Of a stretch of DNA of 22,004 bases, positions 13,280-20,990 are shown piece after piece; position 1 is the first letter of the stretch; each line of letters begins with the position of its first letter. Made by a program: the position numbers and the translations under genes. The stretch comes from a virus. The notes below the pieces were generated by a model, which saw nothing but the letters and a program-made list of their open reading frames with translations, was not told the DNA's origin and searched no databases. Where the stretch lies: the IMG/VR virus record IMGVR_UViG_3300032304_000819, positions 1 to 22,004 of that record. One strand, given 5' to 3'.

Positions 13280-14449
13280 ATGAATCAAGTACAATTGAAC
13301 GTAGAAGAATTAAAAGATTTTATCAAACACATGGTTAATAATAACCAACACATTCAGTCTGAAGGAAAAGTTCCTGTGGCTATTAATATTGAGGGTGATG
13401 CAGGTCTAGGTAAGACTTCTGCTATCATGCAGTTGGGTAAGGAAATGAACATGCAAGTTGTAAAACTTAATCTATCTCAGTTAGAAGAATTAGGTGACTT
13501 AGTAGGTTTTCCTGTAAAAGAATTTCAGATTGAAAATGCAGAAGGTAAAAGTAAATGGATTAATGAAGCACAGATTGGTGCAGCTCAGAAAGCCGGTTTC
13601 AAGATTGTAGATAAAAGAATGTCTCATGCTGCTCCTGAGTGGATTCAAGGTAAAGGTGAGGGTGGTTTCCTAGTATTGGATGACTATACTCGTGCTGACC
13701 ACAGATTTATGCAAGCAACTATGGAGATCTTAGATAGACAAGAATATGTATCATGGAAGCTACCTAAGAACTGGCATGTTATCTTGACTACTAATCCAGA
13801 CAATGGTGACTATAATGTTACTTCTCTAGATGTAGCTCAGAAGACTAGATTTGTATCTGTTGAATTGAAGTATGATGTAAATGTGTGGGCTAAGTGGGCA
13901 GAGAAAGCAAACATTGATGGTAGATGTATCAACTTTATGTTGATGAATCCAGAACTTGTGACTCAAAGAATTAATCCAAGATCTGTAACTACATTCTTTA
14001 ATGCTATTAGTTCTATTCCTAAGTTTGAAGATAACTTACCTATTATCCAAATGATTGGTGAGGGTTCAGTTGGAGCTGACTTTAGTTCTATGTTTACCAT
14101 GTTTATTAATAACAAGTTGGATAGAATCATTAGTCCGGAAGATATCATGACTAAAGATGAGCAGTATGTTATGAACAGCTTAGTATCTGCAGTAGGTCAA
14201 GATAATGACTTCCGTGCAGATTTATCCAGTGTAATTGCAACCAGAGTAATTAATTATTCTTTGGTACATGCTAGTACTAAAACTGTTTCAGATCAAATGA
14301 TTAACCGTTTGGTTAAATTGACTACAGACTGTAAAGCATTTACTGATGACTTGAGATATTTCATGATTAAAGAAATAGTTAATGGTAACAAACTTAAATT
14401 CAGCAAATTAATGATGAATAATAGTGTTGTGAAGATGGCTGTAAAGTAA
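13280..14449 (+). CDS. MoxR-like AAA+ ATPase
   Basis: A 389-aa protein with Walker A GDAGLGKT (39-46), Walker B FLVLDDYTRA (130-139), sensor 1 at LTTNP (169-173) and an arginine-finger-like TRF (189-191). The layout of 'GFPVKEF' before the Walker B and the later 'INPRSVTTFFNAI' helix is that of MoxR/RavA-type AAA+ chaperones, which unfold or remodel complexes with a VWA partner. Here the partner is the gene immediately upstream. In other systems such pairs assemble metal centres or rearrange protein complexes; the phage substrate is unknown. A hairpin terminator follows at 14506. Confidence 0.9.
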   Translation: MNQVQLNVEELKDFIKHMVNNNQHIQSEGKVPVAINIEGDAGLGKTSAIMQLGKEMNMQVVKLNLSQLEELGDLVGFPVKEFQIENAEGKSKWINEAQIGAAQKAGFKIVDKRMSHAAPEWIQGKGEGGFLVLDDYTRADHRFMQATMEILDRQEYVSWKLPKNWHVILTTNPDNGDYNVTSLDVAQKTRFVSVELKYDVNVWAKWAEKANIDGRCINFMLMNPELVTQRINPRSVTTFFNAISSIPKFEDNLPIIQMIGEGSVGADFSSMFTMFINNKLDRIISPEDIMTKDEQYVMNSLVSAVGQDNDFRADLSSVIATRVINYSLVHASTKTVSDQMINRLVKLTTDCKAFTDDLRYFMIKEIVNGNKLKFSKLMMNNSVVKMAVK

Positions 14450-14505
14450 ATCAAACATAAAGGATTTCCCCCTTTATTTATCAAATAACTAATTAAATCA
14501 AATAT

Positions 14506-14530
14506 AAGGGGAGGTAATACTCCCCTTTTT
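14506..14530 (+). terminator. intrinsic terminator after MoxR ATPase
   Basis: AAGGGGAG (14506-14513), loop GTAATA, then CTCCCCTT (14520-14527) gives an 8-bp perfect stem into a run of Ts ending at 14530. A weaker hairpin ATAAAGG...CCTTTAT (14457-14477) lies between it and the MoxR stop, without a proper T tract. It ends the primase-to-MoxR transcript. Confidence 0.88.
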
Positions 14531-14542
14531 AAACTATTAAAA

Positions 14543-15817
14543 ATGAAACATATATTATATTTCCACCTTGACCTAGATACACATTGGTCAGCCAATGATG
14601 ATAATGAAGTAACTTGTGAAATTGAATCTTGGTTAGGCACCTTTACAGAAGATAGTAACAATTTATTAAACATTGTTAAAACACCATATGTACCACAACA
14701 AGGTGATAAGATTTATTTCTTACCAGAAGTTAGTGTACCAAGAGTAAAGTTTAAGAATGTATCTGTAGAATATGGTATTAAAACAGTAAGAGACATTAAA
14801 CAAGCTAATGTTTTCTTTGGTTGTTCTAAAAGTGCACACCATATGACTACATATAAGTGGCCCTATAAATTACCAACTTCAGAGTTGAAGGAGTTTATAC
14901 AGCTTATTGATCACAGATTTGATGGACACACTAGAGATAAAATTGAAACTGCTCTTGAGTTTTATGAGAACGAAGAGGTTGCAATATCTTGGACTATCAT
15001 GAATAATATTAACGGTGCTATTGCTAATAGTAAATGTTCTAAATATAGTCAGAGAGTAGTAATTGTTGATACTGATTACAAAGAAGAATATGAGCACTTA
15101 CAATCTCTTACTATTTATGATGAGTCTTGTGTTATTGATATTTTGAATGGTGAAGATGCTACAGTTATTGATGAAGAAATGTATGAGCATCTTGGTGAAA
15201 TGTTTAAGAGTTCAGATACAGATAATCATGTACTAGCTATGGAGATCATGGCAAATTCTAAGTACACTGAGAGTTTAATCTATCTTGAGTTACTATTTCT
15301 TCACTATTCATATAGGATTATGGATATTCATTCTAAGAACCATGTTAATTTTAAGTCTCTTGTAAGTTACTTGGGTAAGAACATGAGATCTTTAAGTACT
15401 GATATTAATGATATAGGTGATAGTTTAGTTAACAAAGGTCAATTTACTGTAGATAAGGTAGAAATTATAATGAAACATTTAAGTCACCGTATTGAGCATT
15501 ATGGTAATCAAAAATATTTTACTGTAAAGACTATTACTGTACATCCTGATCATATTGCAAGCTTAGGTACTAATTATACTTATAGTGTACAAGATGACTA
15601 TGTTGGGCCTGAATTACCTATTGAGTTTGATGAGGAAGAAGAAAGAGTAGCAGTTCCGGAAACTGAAGCTATTTTTACTGAAAAAGAAGATGCAGAAATA
15701 GAAGAAATGATTGTTGAATTAGATAATAAATCCACAGAAGTTACTCTAGAAACCGAACTTTTACCAAATAATCCTCAAACAACTAAAAATGACAGCATTG
15801 ACCTTGACTGGTTCTGA
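14543..15817 (+). CDS. hypothetical protein with SSB-like acidic C-terminal tail, 424 aa
   Basis: Starts 12 nt after a terminator, at the head of a new operon. Residues 1-345 look globular with many aromatic and charged residues but no recognised catalytic motif; a few His ('KSAHHMTTYKWP' at about 96-107) could be functional. Residues about 355-424 are a low-complexity acidic tail rich in Glu and Asp, ending in DLDWF. That acidic tail plus aromatic tip resembles the C-terminus of bacterial SSB or T7 gp2.5, the handle for partner proteins. The 3' end overlaps the PD-(D/E)XK nuclease by 29 nt. A replication or recombination role is inferred from tail and neighbours. Confidence 0.78.
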   Translation: MKHILYFHLDLDTHWSANDDNEVTCEIESWLGTFTEDSNNLLNIVKTPYVPQQGDKIYFLPEVSVPRVKFKNVSVEYGIKTVRDIKQANVFFGCSKSAHHMTTYKWPYKLPTSELKEFIQLIDHRFDGHTRDKIETALEFYENEEVAISWTIMNNINGAIANSKCSKYSQRVVIVDTDYKEEYEHLQSLTIYDESCVIDILNGEDATVIDEEMYEHLGEMFKSSDTDNHVLAMEIMANSKYTESLIYLELLFLHYSYRIMDIHSKNHVNFKSLVSYLGKNMRSLSTDINDIGDSLVNKGQFTVDKVEIIMKHLSHRIEHYGNQKYFTVKTITVHPDHIASLGTNYTYSVQDDYVGPELPIEFDEEEERVAVPETEAIFTEKEDAEIEEMIVELDNKSTEVTLETELLPNNPQTTKNDSIDLDWF

Positions 15818-16808
15818 TGAACTAGTACAATTCTACAACAAAAAATTCTATTTTAGCTACAGTAGTATTAATAAACTATTGTTCTCACCTAGAATGTTTT
15901 ACAGTCATTATGTTTTGAATCAAAGAGAGGACAGTACGGACGCGCACCTGGTAACAGGGCGTGTCCTACACTGTTTATTACTTGATCCACATACATTTGA
16001 TGACCAGTTTATGTTACTACCTGGTAAGTTACCAAGTGGTAACAACAAACAAATTATTGATAATATTTTCAAATATCATTGCACAATTGGAAATGATTCT
16101 TTAAATTTGAATGATTACTCTGATGAGATACTCACACAACTACTCACAATCAACTTACACCAATCCTTAAAAACAGATGAGCAAAGACTTGCTAAGATTC
16201 TGACCGAGGAACACAAAGATTACTTTACATTTCTTAAAACAAGTCTTAATAAGACTGTAGTAGGTGAACCTACTTTGAGTGGCTGCAAAGAAAGTGTTGA
16301 AGTCTTAAAACAGAATCAATCTGTTAGACAATTACTACAACTTGATAGGACTGAGGAAGATACTCATATCAAAGTTTATAATGAGTTGCCATTACAAGTT
16401 GATATTGAATATGTTCCGTTTGGTTTTAAAGGTATATTAGATAATGTTGTTTTGGATTATGATTCCAAGACAATATTTATTAATGACCTTAAGACAACAG
16501 GTAAGAACTTAACAGACTTTCCGGATGCTGTTAAGTTTTATAAGTATTGGATCCAAGCTGTTATTTATAATAAATTGGTATTTTACAAATTTATAAAAGA
16601 CTTACCTGATTGGGTTGAATGGAAAACTGTAGTTACATTTATTGTAATAGATAAATACAATCAAGTTTACCCATTTCAAGTATCACAAGAAAGTCTAGAG
16701 ATTTGGTTACATGACTTTGAAGATGTGGAGGATACATTAAAGTATCACTATGAAAACAAAGATTTCACGTTACCCTATGAACTAGCTATTGGTAATGTAA
16801 AACTGTAA
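15789..16808 (+). CDS. PD-(D/E)XK nuclease, RecB/RecE-like
   Basis: A 339-aa protein with the order of Cas4/RecB-type nucleases: 'SYSSINKLLFSPRMFYSHYV' (23-42), GRVLH (57-61, the conserved Gly...His), an acidic residue in 'YNELPL' (E199), then GILDNVV (215-221, Asp218), INDLKTTG (231-238, Asp233 and Lys235) and QAVIY (256-260, the Q-x3-Y motif). This is a divalent-metal exonuclease or endonuclease core that would process DNA ends for recombination, in line with the Sak4-like ATPase and SSB. ATG 15789 lies within the previous gene. An insertion of about 100 residues separates GRVLH from the core. Confidence 0.88.
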   Translation: MTALTLTGSDELVQFYNKKFYFSYSSINKLLFSPRMFYSHYVLNQREDSTDAHLVTGRVLHCLLLDPHTFDDQFMLLPGKLPSGNNKQIIDNIFKYHCTIGNDSLNLNDYSDEILTQLLTINLHQSLKTDEQRLAKILTEEHKDYFTFLKTSLNKTVVGEPTLSGCKESVEVLKQNQSVRQLLQLDRTEEDTHIKVYNELPLQVDIEYVPFGFKGILDNVVLDYDSKTIFINDLKTTGKNLTDFPDAVKFYKYWIQAVIYNKLVFYKFIKDLPDWVEWKTVVTFIVIDKYNQVYPFQVSQESLEIWLHDFEDVEDTLKYHYENKDFTLPYELAIGNVKL

Positions 16809-16813
16809 ATTGT

Positions 16814-17413
16814 ATGGCTTTAAGTTCTATTTATAAGAAATATTTTCAGAAGTCTAAGGTGTTTTTATATCCGCTCTTAGACATAAAAAGAGGTGTAAGT
16901 GTTGTTCCTGTGGAGACTTATGTAAGTTGGTCAGGATATTACAACTCTGAGGATATAAAGTTGATATGTTTGTATGATGTAAGAGAAGATGACGAATATA
17001 AAAAGTTTGAAAAAAATGTTTTACTTAAACATAACAGACTTTGTGATTATGTAAAAGTAAACTCTCAAATTGTACTTACATTTGACTTTTCTGATTTAAC
17101 TGATGACTGGGTTTATTTTATAAATGGTAGATACAGTAAATTCAGTTTGAATACAAAACAAAAAATCCTTAACTTTTTTGATAAACACAGTGGTAATTAT
17201 GCATATATGCATAGTTATTTAATACCTGAAAAGTATTTTAATAATTATGCTGAAATATTAAATGTAGAGCCACAACTATTAATTAAAGTAGGAGAATTGT
17301 GCAATAAACCAGATCTAGATAAAGAAAACTTAACTCTAGAAATTGCCGATTTAGATAATATAAATGAAAATAAATTAATAAATTTGTTAAAACCCACAGA
17401 AAATGAAAAATAG
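16814..17413 (+). CDS. conserved-looking hypothetical phage protein, 199 aa
   Basis: The ATG at 16814 follows the nuclease stop by five bases. The protein is alpha/beta with many Tyr and Phe ('YKKYFQKSKVFLYPLLDIKRG', 'VETYVSW', 'YDVREDDEYKKFEKNVL', 'GRYSKFS', 'NYAYMHSYLIPEKYF') and a helical tail. I recall similar proteins annotated only as hypothetical in phages; no enzyme motif stands out. The operon context (nuclease upstream, 118-aa protein downstream, then terminator) is the only hint, and suggests a replication-linked role. It ends in TAG and overlaps the next gene by 11 nt if that starts at 17403. Confidence 0.72.
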   Translation: MALSSIYKKYFQKSKVFLYPLLDIKRGVSVVPVETYVSWSGYYNSEDIKLICLYDVREDDEYKKFEKNVLLKHNRLCDYVKVNSQIVLTFDFSDLTDDWVYFINGRYSKFSLNTKQKILNFFDKHSGNYAYMHSYLIPEKYFNNYAEILNVEPQLLIKVGELCNKPDLDKENLTLEIADLDNINENKLINLLKPTENEK

Positions 17414-17759
17414 TATGATGCTTGTCCAAGCAACTTGGCAAGAAAACCAAACATTTAGAATGATCCCTATTGATCAAGCATGTCCATATGTAGAATGTAT
17501 TTTTGATCCAGGAACTAAGGTTTTTGTTGTTATTTCTAAAATTAAAAGAACATCTTTACAGATGCTTCCTAAATTAGATGAGTATGGCCAACCTGTAACT
17601 GGAGCAAAAGGACGCAAAGAAGAAAGAAATAAGATTGATGTCTTCCAAGAATTCTACATTGAAGATAAAACTGCAGTAGAAGGTTTAATTAAAATATTTG
17701 CAGTTAATGCAGATACATTTGATTACAAATCTTTTATGAATGCAGAAGAAGCTAAGTAA
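17403..17759 (+). CDS. hypothetical protein, 118 aa
   Basis: The first ATG, at 17403, overlaps the preceding stop; ATG 17415 or 17418 (MMLVQATW or MLVQATW) are equally possible starts just after the stop. The product has beta-rich segments ('FDPGTKVFVVISKIKRTSL') , a basic loop with 'GAKGRKEERNKID', and a C-terminal acidic helix. It is compact, cytoplasmic and of unknown family. It is the last gene before the terminator at 17781, so its transcript is co-expressed with the PD-(D/E)XK nuclease group. Confidence 0.68.
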   Translation: MKNSMMLVQATWQENQTFRMIPIDQACPYVECIFDPGTKVFVVISKIKRTSLQMLPKLDEYGQPVTGAKGRKEERNKIDVFQEFYIEDKTAVEGLIKIFAVNADTFDYKSFMNAEEAK

Positions 17760-17780
17760 TTAGTATTAATTGAACTAAGG

Positions 17781-17809
17781 AAGTGGGTAGTTTTACTATC
17801 CACTTTTTT
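17781..17809 (+). terminator. intrinsic terminator before DNA polymerase
   Basis: AAGTGGGTAG (17781-17790), a 5-nt loop TTTTA and CTATCCACTT (17796-17805) form a 10-bp stem with one G-T (G-U in RNA) pair, followed by T's to 17809. The polymerase gene starts 38 nt later, so it probably has its own promoter or depends on read-through. Confidence 0.85.
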
Positions 17810-17847
17810 ATGCACTAAAAGGGGGAACAGCTTAACTGAACTATCTT

Positions 17848-19752
17848 ATGAAGACACATTGGGTAATGGATTATGAGACTCTTAGCAATTGTTTTATTGC
17901 TGTGTTTGAGTCAGTTAAGTCTGAAGACCGTGAGATATTCACAGTTCATGCAGACAAGAATGAAATAACAGAATTTATTGGATTTCTAGAAAGAAACATT
18001 GCCTATAATGAATGGCATGTATCTTTTAATGGTTTAGGATTTGACAGTCAGATTACTGAACACATTCTTAGAAATAAAGATCAATTAATTTATGGTTATG
18101 GAAATGGTGAAGAAATTGCAAGATGGATTTACAGTAAAGCACAAGATATAATTGGTAGACAGAACCGTCAAGAGTTCTTAGAATTTGCTCCAAAGGACCT
18201 ACAGATACATCAGGTAGATGTCTTTAAACTTAATCACTGGGATAATGCAGCTAAGAGAAGTTCTTTAAAGTGGATTCAGTATACAATGGATTGGCACAAT
18301 ATAATGGACATGCCTATTCATCATACTCAGACAATTACTGCTGATCAGATTCCGGAGATTATTAAATATTGTATTAATGATGTTAAGTCTACTAAGGCTA
18401 TCATGCAACTCAGCAAAAGTCAGATAGAACTTAGGAAAACTTTGACTGAAGAGTATAATATTAATTTGTTCTCTGCATCTGAGCCACGGATCTCTAAAGA
18501 GTTGTTCTTACATTTCTTGAGTGGTCACACTGGAATTAGAAAGTGGGACTTAAAGCAAATGAGAACACATAGGAACAAGATAGTAGTTAAAGATATTATT
18601 CTAGATTATATTCAATTCAAGACAGCAACATTTGAGAATCTATTACAGAAGTTTCAAGATGTGGTTATCTATCCCGGACAAACTAAAGGAGGTTTTAAAT
18701 ACTCTGTACAGTATAAAGGGGTAAAGACTGATTATGGTCTTGGTGGTATACATGGTGCTAGGTCTGCTAAGGTATATGAGTCTACAGAAGATATGATTAT
18801 CATGACAAGTGATGTTACCAGTTTCTATCCTAATCTAGCTATTAGAAATGGATGGTCTCCGGCACACTTACCTAAGGAAGAATTCTGTGATCTATATGAA
18901 TGGTTCTTTGAAGAAAGAAAGAAGATACCAAAGTCTGATCCCAAGAATTATGTATACAAGATTATCCTAAACTCAACCTATGGGTTGAGTAATGATGAGA
19001 ATAGTTTCTTGTATGATCCTGAGTTTACTATGAGGATTACTATTAATGGTCAGTTGAGTTTGACTATGTTGTATGAGATGATCTGTGAAGAGATTCCAAA
19101 TGCTATCCCACTAATGCAAAATACAGATGGTCTAGAGACTATGATCCCGCGGGAATATGTTGATAGATATATGGATATCTGTGCAAGATGGGAACAGAGA
19201 ACTATGCTACAGTTAGAACATGACACTTATAGTAAGATAATTCTGGGTGATGTAAATAATTACATTGCTATTACAGAAAATGGTAAAGCTAAGAGTAAAG
19301 GTAGATTTGAGTATAAAGATTTAGCTCTTCATAAGAACAAGAGTTTTCTCATTATACCAAAAGCTATTCAAGCTTATTTTGTTGACGGGATTAAACCTGA
19401 AGACTATTTAGCACAGAACCAAAACATATTTGATTATTGTGGTGGTGTAAAGATTAAAGGAGATTGGGAGTTCTATGAACACTCTATTGTTAATGGAGAA
19501 CATTCTATTAAACATTTACAACACACCATAAGATATTTTATATCCAATTCCGGGTCAAAGATTATCAAGAAAAATAATACTGACGGGAGAGAAATCCAGG
19601 TAGAGGCTGGGAAGTGGATGCAAACTGTCATGATTGACTATGTTGAGAAAGAGTTTGCTGATTACAACATAAACATGAAATATTATTTAGATAATATTTA
19701 CAAAGAAATTAGGTCTTTAGAACCTATTACAAACCAATTAAAATTGTTTTAA
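17848..19752 (+). CDS. family B DNA polymerase
   Basis: A 634-aa polymerase with an N-terminal proofreading exonuclease: Exo I DYE (8-10), Exo II NGLGFD (61-66) and Exo III YCIND (174-178). The polymerase motifs follow: A with SDVTSFYPN (321-329, catalytic Asp322), B KIILNSTYG (371-379) and C QNTDGLE (424-430, Asp427). A YGLGGIHGA (296-304) precedes motif A. In motif C the first acidic residue of the usual DTD is Asn, while the essential second Asp is kept. It is shorter than T4 or archaeal PolB, in the range of crAss-like PolB. The last five residues are QLKLF, a beta-clamp-binding motif (see findings). It is followed two bases later by the DUF932-like gene. Confidence 0.93.
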   Translation: MKTHWVMDYETLSNCFIAVFESVKSEDREIFTVHADKNEITEFIGFLERNIAYNEWHVSFNGLGFDSQITEHILRNKDQLIYGYGNGEEIARWIYSKAQDIIGRQNRQEFLEFAPKDLQIHQVDVFKLNHWDNAAKRSSLKWIQYTMDWHNIMDMPIHHTQTITADQIPEIIKYCINDVKSTKAIMQLSKSQIELRKTLTEEYNINLFSASEPRISKELFLHFLSGHTGIRKWDLKQMRTHRNKIVVKDIILDYIQFKTATFENLLQKFQDVVIYPGQTKGGFKYSVQYKGVKTDYGLGGIHGARSAKVYESTEDMIIMTSDVTSFYPNLAIRNGWSPAHLPKEEFCDLYEWFFEERKKIPKSDPKNYVYKIILNSTYGLSNDENSFLYDPEFTMRITINGQLSLTMLYEMICEEIPNAIPLMQNTDGLETMIPREYVDRYMDICARWEQRTMLQLEHDTYSKIILGDVNNYIAITENGKAKSKGRFEYKDLALHKNKSFLIIPKAIQAYFVDGIKPEDYLAQNQNIFDYCGGVKIKGDWEFYEHSIVNGEHSIKHLQHTIRYFISNSGSKIIKKNNTDGREIQVEAGKWMQTVMIDYVEKEFADYNINMKYYLDNIYKEIRSLEPITNQLKLF

Positions 19753-19753
19753 A

Positions 19754-20926
19754 ATGCCAAAGAAAATTCAAGATTGCACAAAAGCACATTTGATTAGTAT
19801 TGACTTACCGGTTCATGGTGATAGCTACACAGTTATTAGCCATGAGTCAGTGATGGATTATGCATATACAGAACTTGCTAATGCAGGTTTTGGTATTGTA
19901 AGTGAAGAGTATAGAGCAACTGCAGATGGTCAGATTGCTCAGGGTATCTATAGATTGAATTACAATAGTGACCCAGAATTATCTATGATGTTTGCTTGGA
20001 CAAACAGTTATAACAAACAAGTAAGATTTAAGTGTGGTATTGGTGCATATGTGAACCAAACCGGCACCGTGATGGTATGTGGAGACATGGGAAGTTGGGC
20101 CAGAAAACATACTGGTACAGCAGATGCAGAGACAATACAGACTATTAAGGATCAGATTACTGATGCTACAATGTATTATAATCAGCTTGTATCTGACAAA
20201 GAAGCTATGAAAGATATATCTATGAACAAAAGAAGACAAGCACAGATGCTTGGTATCCTGTTTGCAGAATATCAGATTCTTACTACTGAACAAGCTAGTA
20301 TGATAAGAAACCAAATGGATAGACCGAGTCATGTATTTGATGATTCTAATAGTTTATGGGCTTTTTATAATTATGTAACTACTGCACTGCAGCATTCTCA
20401 TCCTAAAACATGGATGGAAGATCAACGTGTCTTACATTATTTTATATCTAGTGTTAATAACTTTAGCACTCCACAACCTGCACCTCAAGTTCAAACAGTT
20501 GTAGAAGCTGTGGTAGATCCATTAACTACAAATTATGGTCAACCAGAAAACCAGTTAAATCTTTTGACTGAAATTGAGAAAGCAGAAGCTGAGGAAACTT
20601 CATTAGCATTAGAACCTAATTTAGATTTAAGTGATTATAATAATGCTTTAGTTATTAATGATTCTAATGTAGAAGAAGTACTTAATGAAGCTGAGGAAAG
20701 TTTTATAGAGTTAGAAAACCAAGATGACTATGTCACAGTAGAGGAGTATATTAAATATACAGACTCTGTAGGTAATACTTTTGAAACTCCTGTAGTTTCT
20801 CCGTGTGTTGCACATGAATTTGAACCTGAACAAGAAGAAGATGTCTTTGCCAAAGAAGACAACTTTGATTTTGATTTCAGTGAAGATGCTGATGAAGAAG
20901 AGGATGCTATCCCCGACTTCTTTTAG
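19754..20926 (+). CDS. DUF932-like protein with acidic SSB-like tail, 390 aa
   Basis: Residues 1-235 resemble the DUF932 group: 'YRATADGQIAQGIYRLNYN', then 'TNSYNKQVRFKCGIGAYVNQTGTVMVCGDMGSWARKHTG' (split here by position: about 83-121), the S-Y-x-K...G-G-A-x-V core of that family, seen in phages and plasmids and of unknown function. Residues about 240-390 are low-complexity, Glu/Asp-rich, with QLNLL at 267-271, and end in the acidic-aromatic tip IPDFF. Its place right after the polymerase argues for a replication role, perhaps ssDNA- or clamp-associated; this is inference. It is followed by a terminator at 20947. Confidence 0.75.
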   Translation: MPKKIQDCTKAHLISIDLPVHGDSYTVISHESVMDYAYTELANAGFGIVSEEYRATADGQIAQGIYRLNYNSDPELSMMFAWTNSYNKQVRFKCGIGAYVNQTGTVMVCGDMGSWARKHTGTADAETIQTIKDQITDATMYYNQLVSDKEAMKDISMNKRRQAQMLGILFAEYQILTTEQASMIRNQMDRPSHVFDDSNSLWAFYNYVTTALQHSHPKTWMEDQRVLHYFISSVNNFSTPQPAPQVQTVVEAVVDPLTTNYGQPENQLNLLTEIEKAEAEETSLALEPNLDLSDYNNALVINDSNVEEVLNEAEESFIELENQDDYVTVEEYIKYTDSVGNTFETPVVSPCVAHEFEPEQEEDVFAKEDNFDFDFSEDADEEEDAIPDFF

Positions 20927-20946
20927 TGAATGAATAATTATCAATT

Positions 20947-20979
20947 AAGGGGGTAGCTTAGGCTATCCCCTTTTTTTTT
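20947..20979 (+). terminator. intrinsic terminator after the DUF932-like gene
   Basis: AAGGGGGTAGC (20947-20957), loop TTAG, then GCTATCCCCTT (20962-20972) form an 11-bp stem with one G-U pair, followed by a T run to 20979. Strong intrinsic terminator by inspection. Confidence 0.9.
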
Positions 20980-20986
20980 AACTTTG
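20979..20986 (+). promoter_or_regulatory. Bacteroidetes-type -7 box (TAACTTTG) for MazG-like gene
   Basis: TAACTTTG matches TAnnTTTG and ends four bases before the ATG at 20991. It overlaps the end of the upstream terminator's T run. No clear TTTG element about 19-20 nt upstream is seen. Transcription would start at or next to the ATG, a leaderless message. Confidence 0.42.
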
Positions 20987-20990
20987 TAGT

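Noticed and set aside
14457-14477. Hairpin ATAAAGG...CCTTTAT after the MoxR gene
   Set aside because: Only a 7-bp AT-rich stem with no T run; the strong hairpin at 14506 is the likely terminator.
14293-14673. Minus-strand ORF across the MoxR end and the terminator
   Set aside because: It is antisense to strong coding sequence and to a terminator, with a low-complexity Leu/Ser-rich translation; a shadow frame.
19145-19154. Perfect GC palindrome TCCCGCGGGA in the polymerase gene
   Set aside because: It encodes ordinary residues (Ile-Pro-Arg-Glu) and has no partner copy nearby; noted as a rare GC-rich site only.
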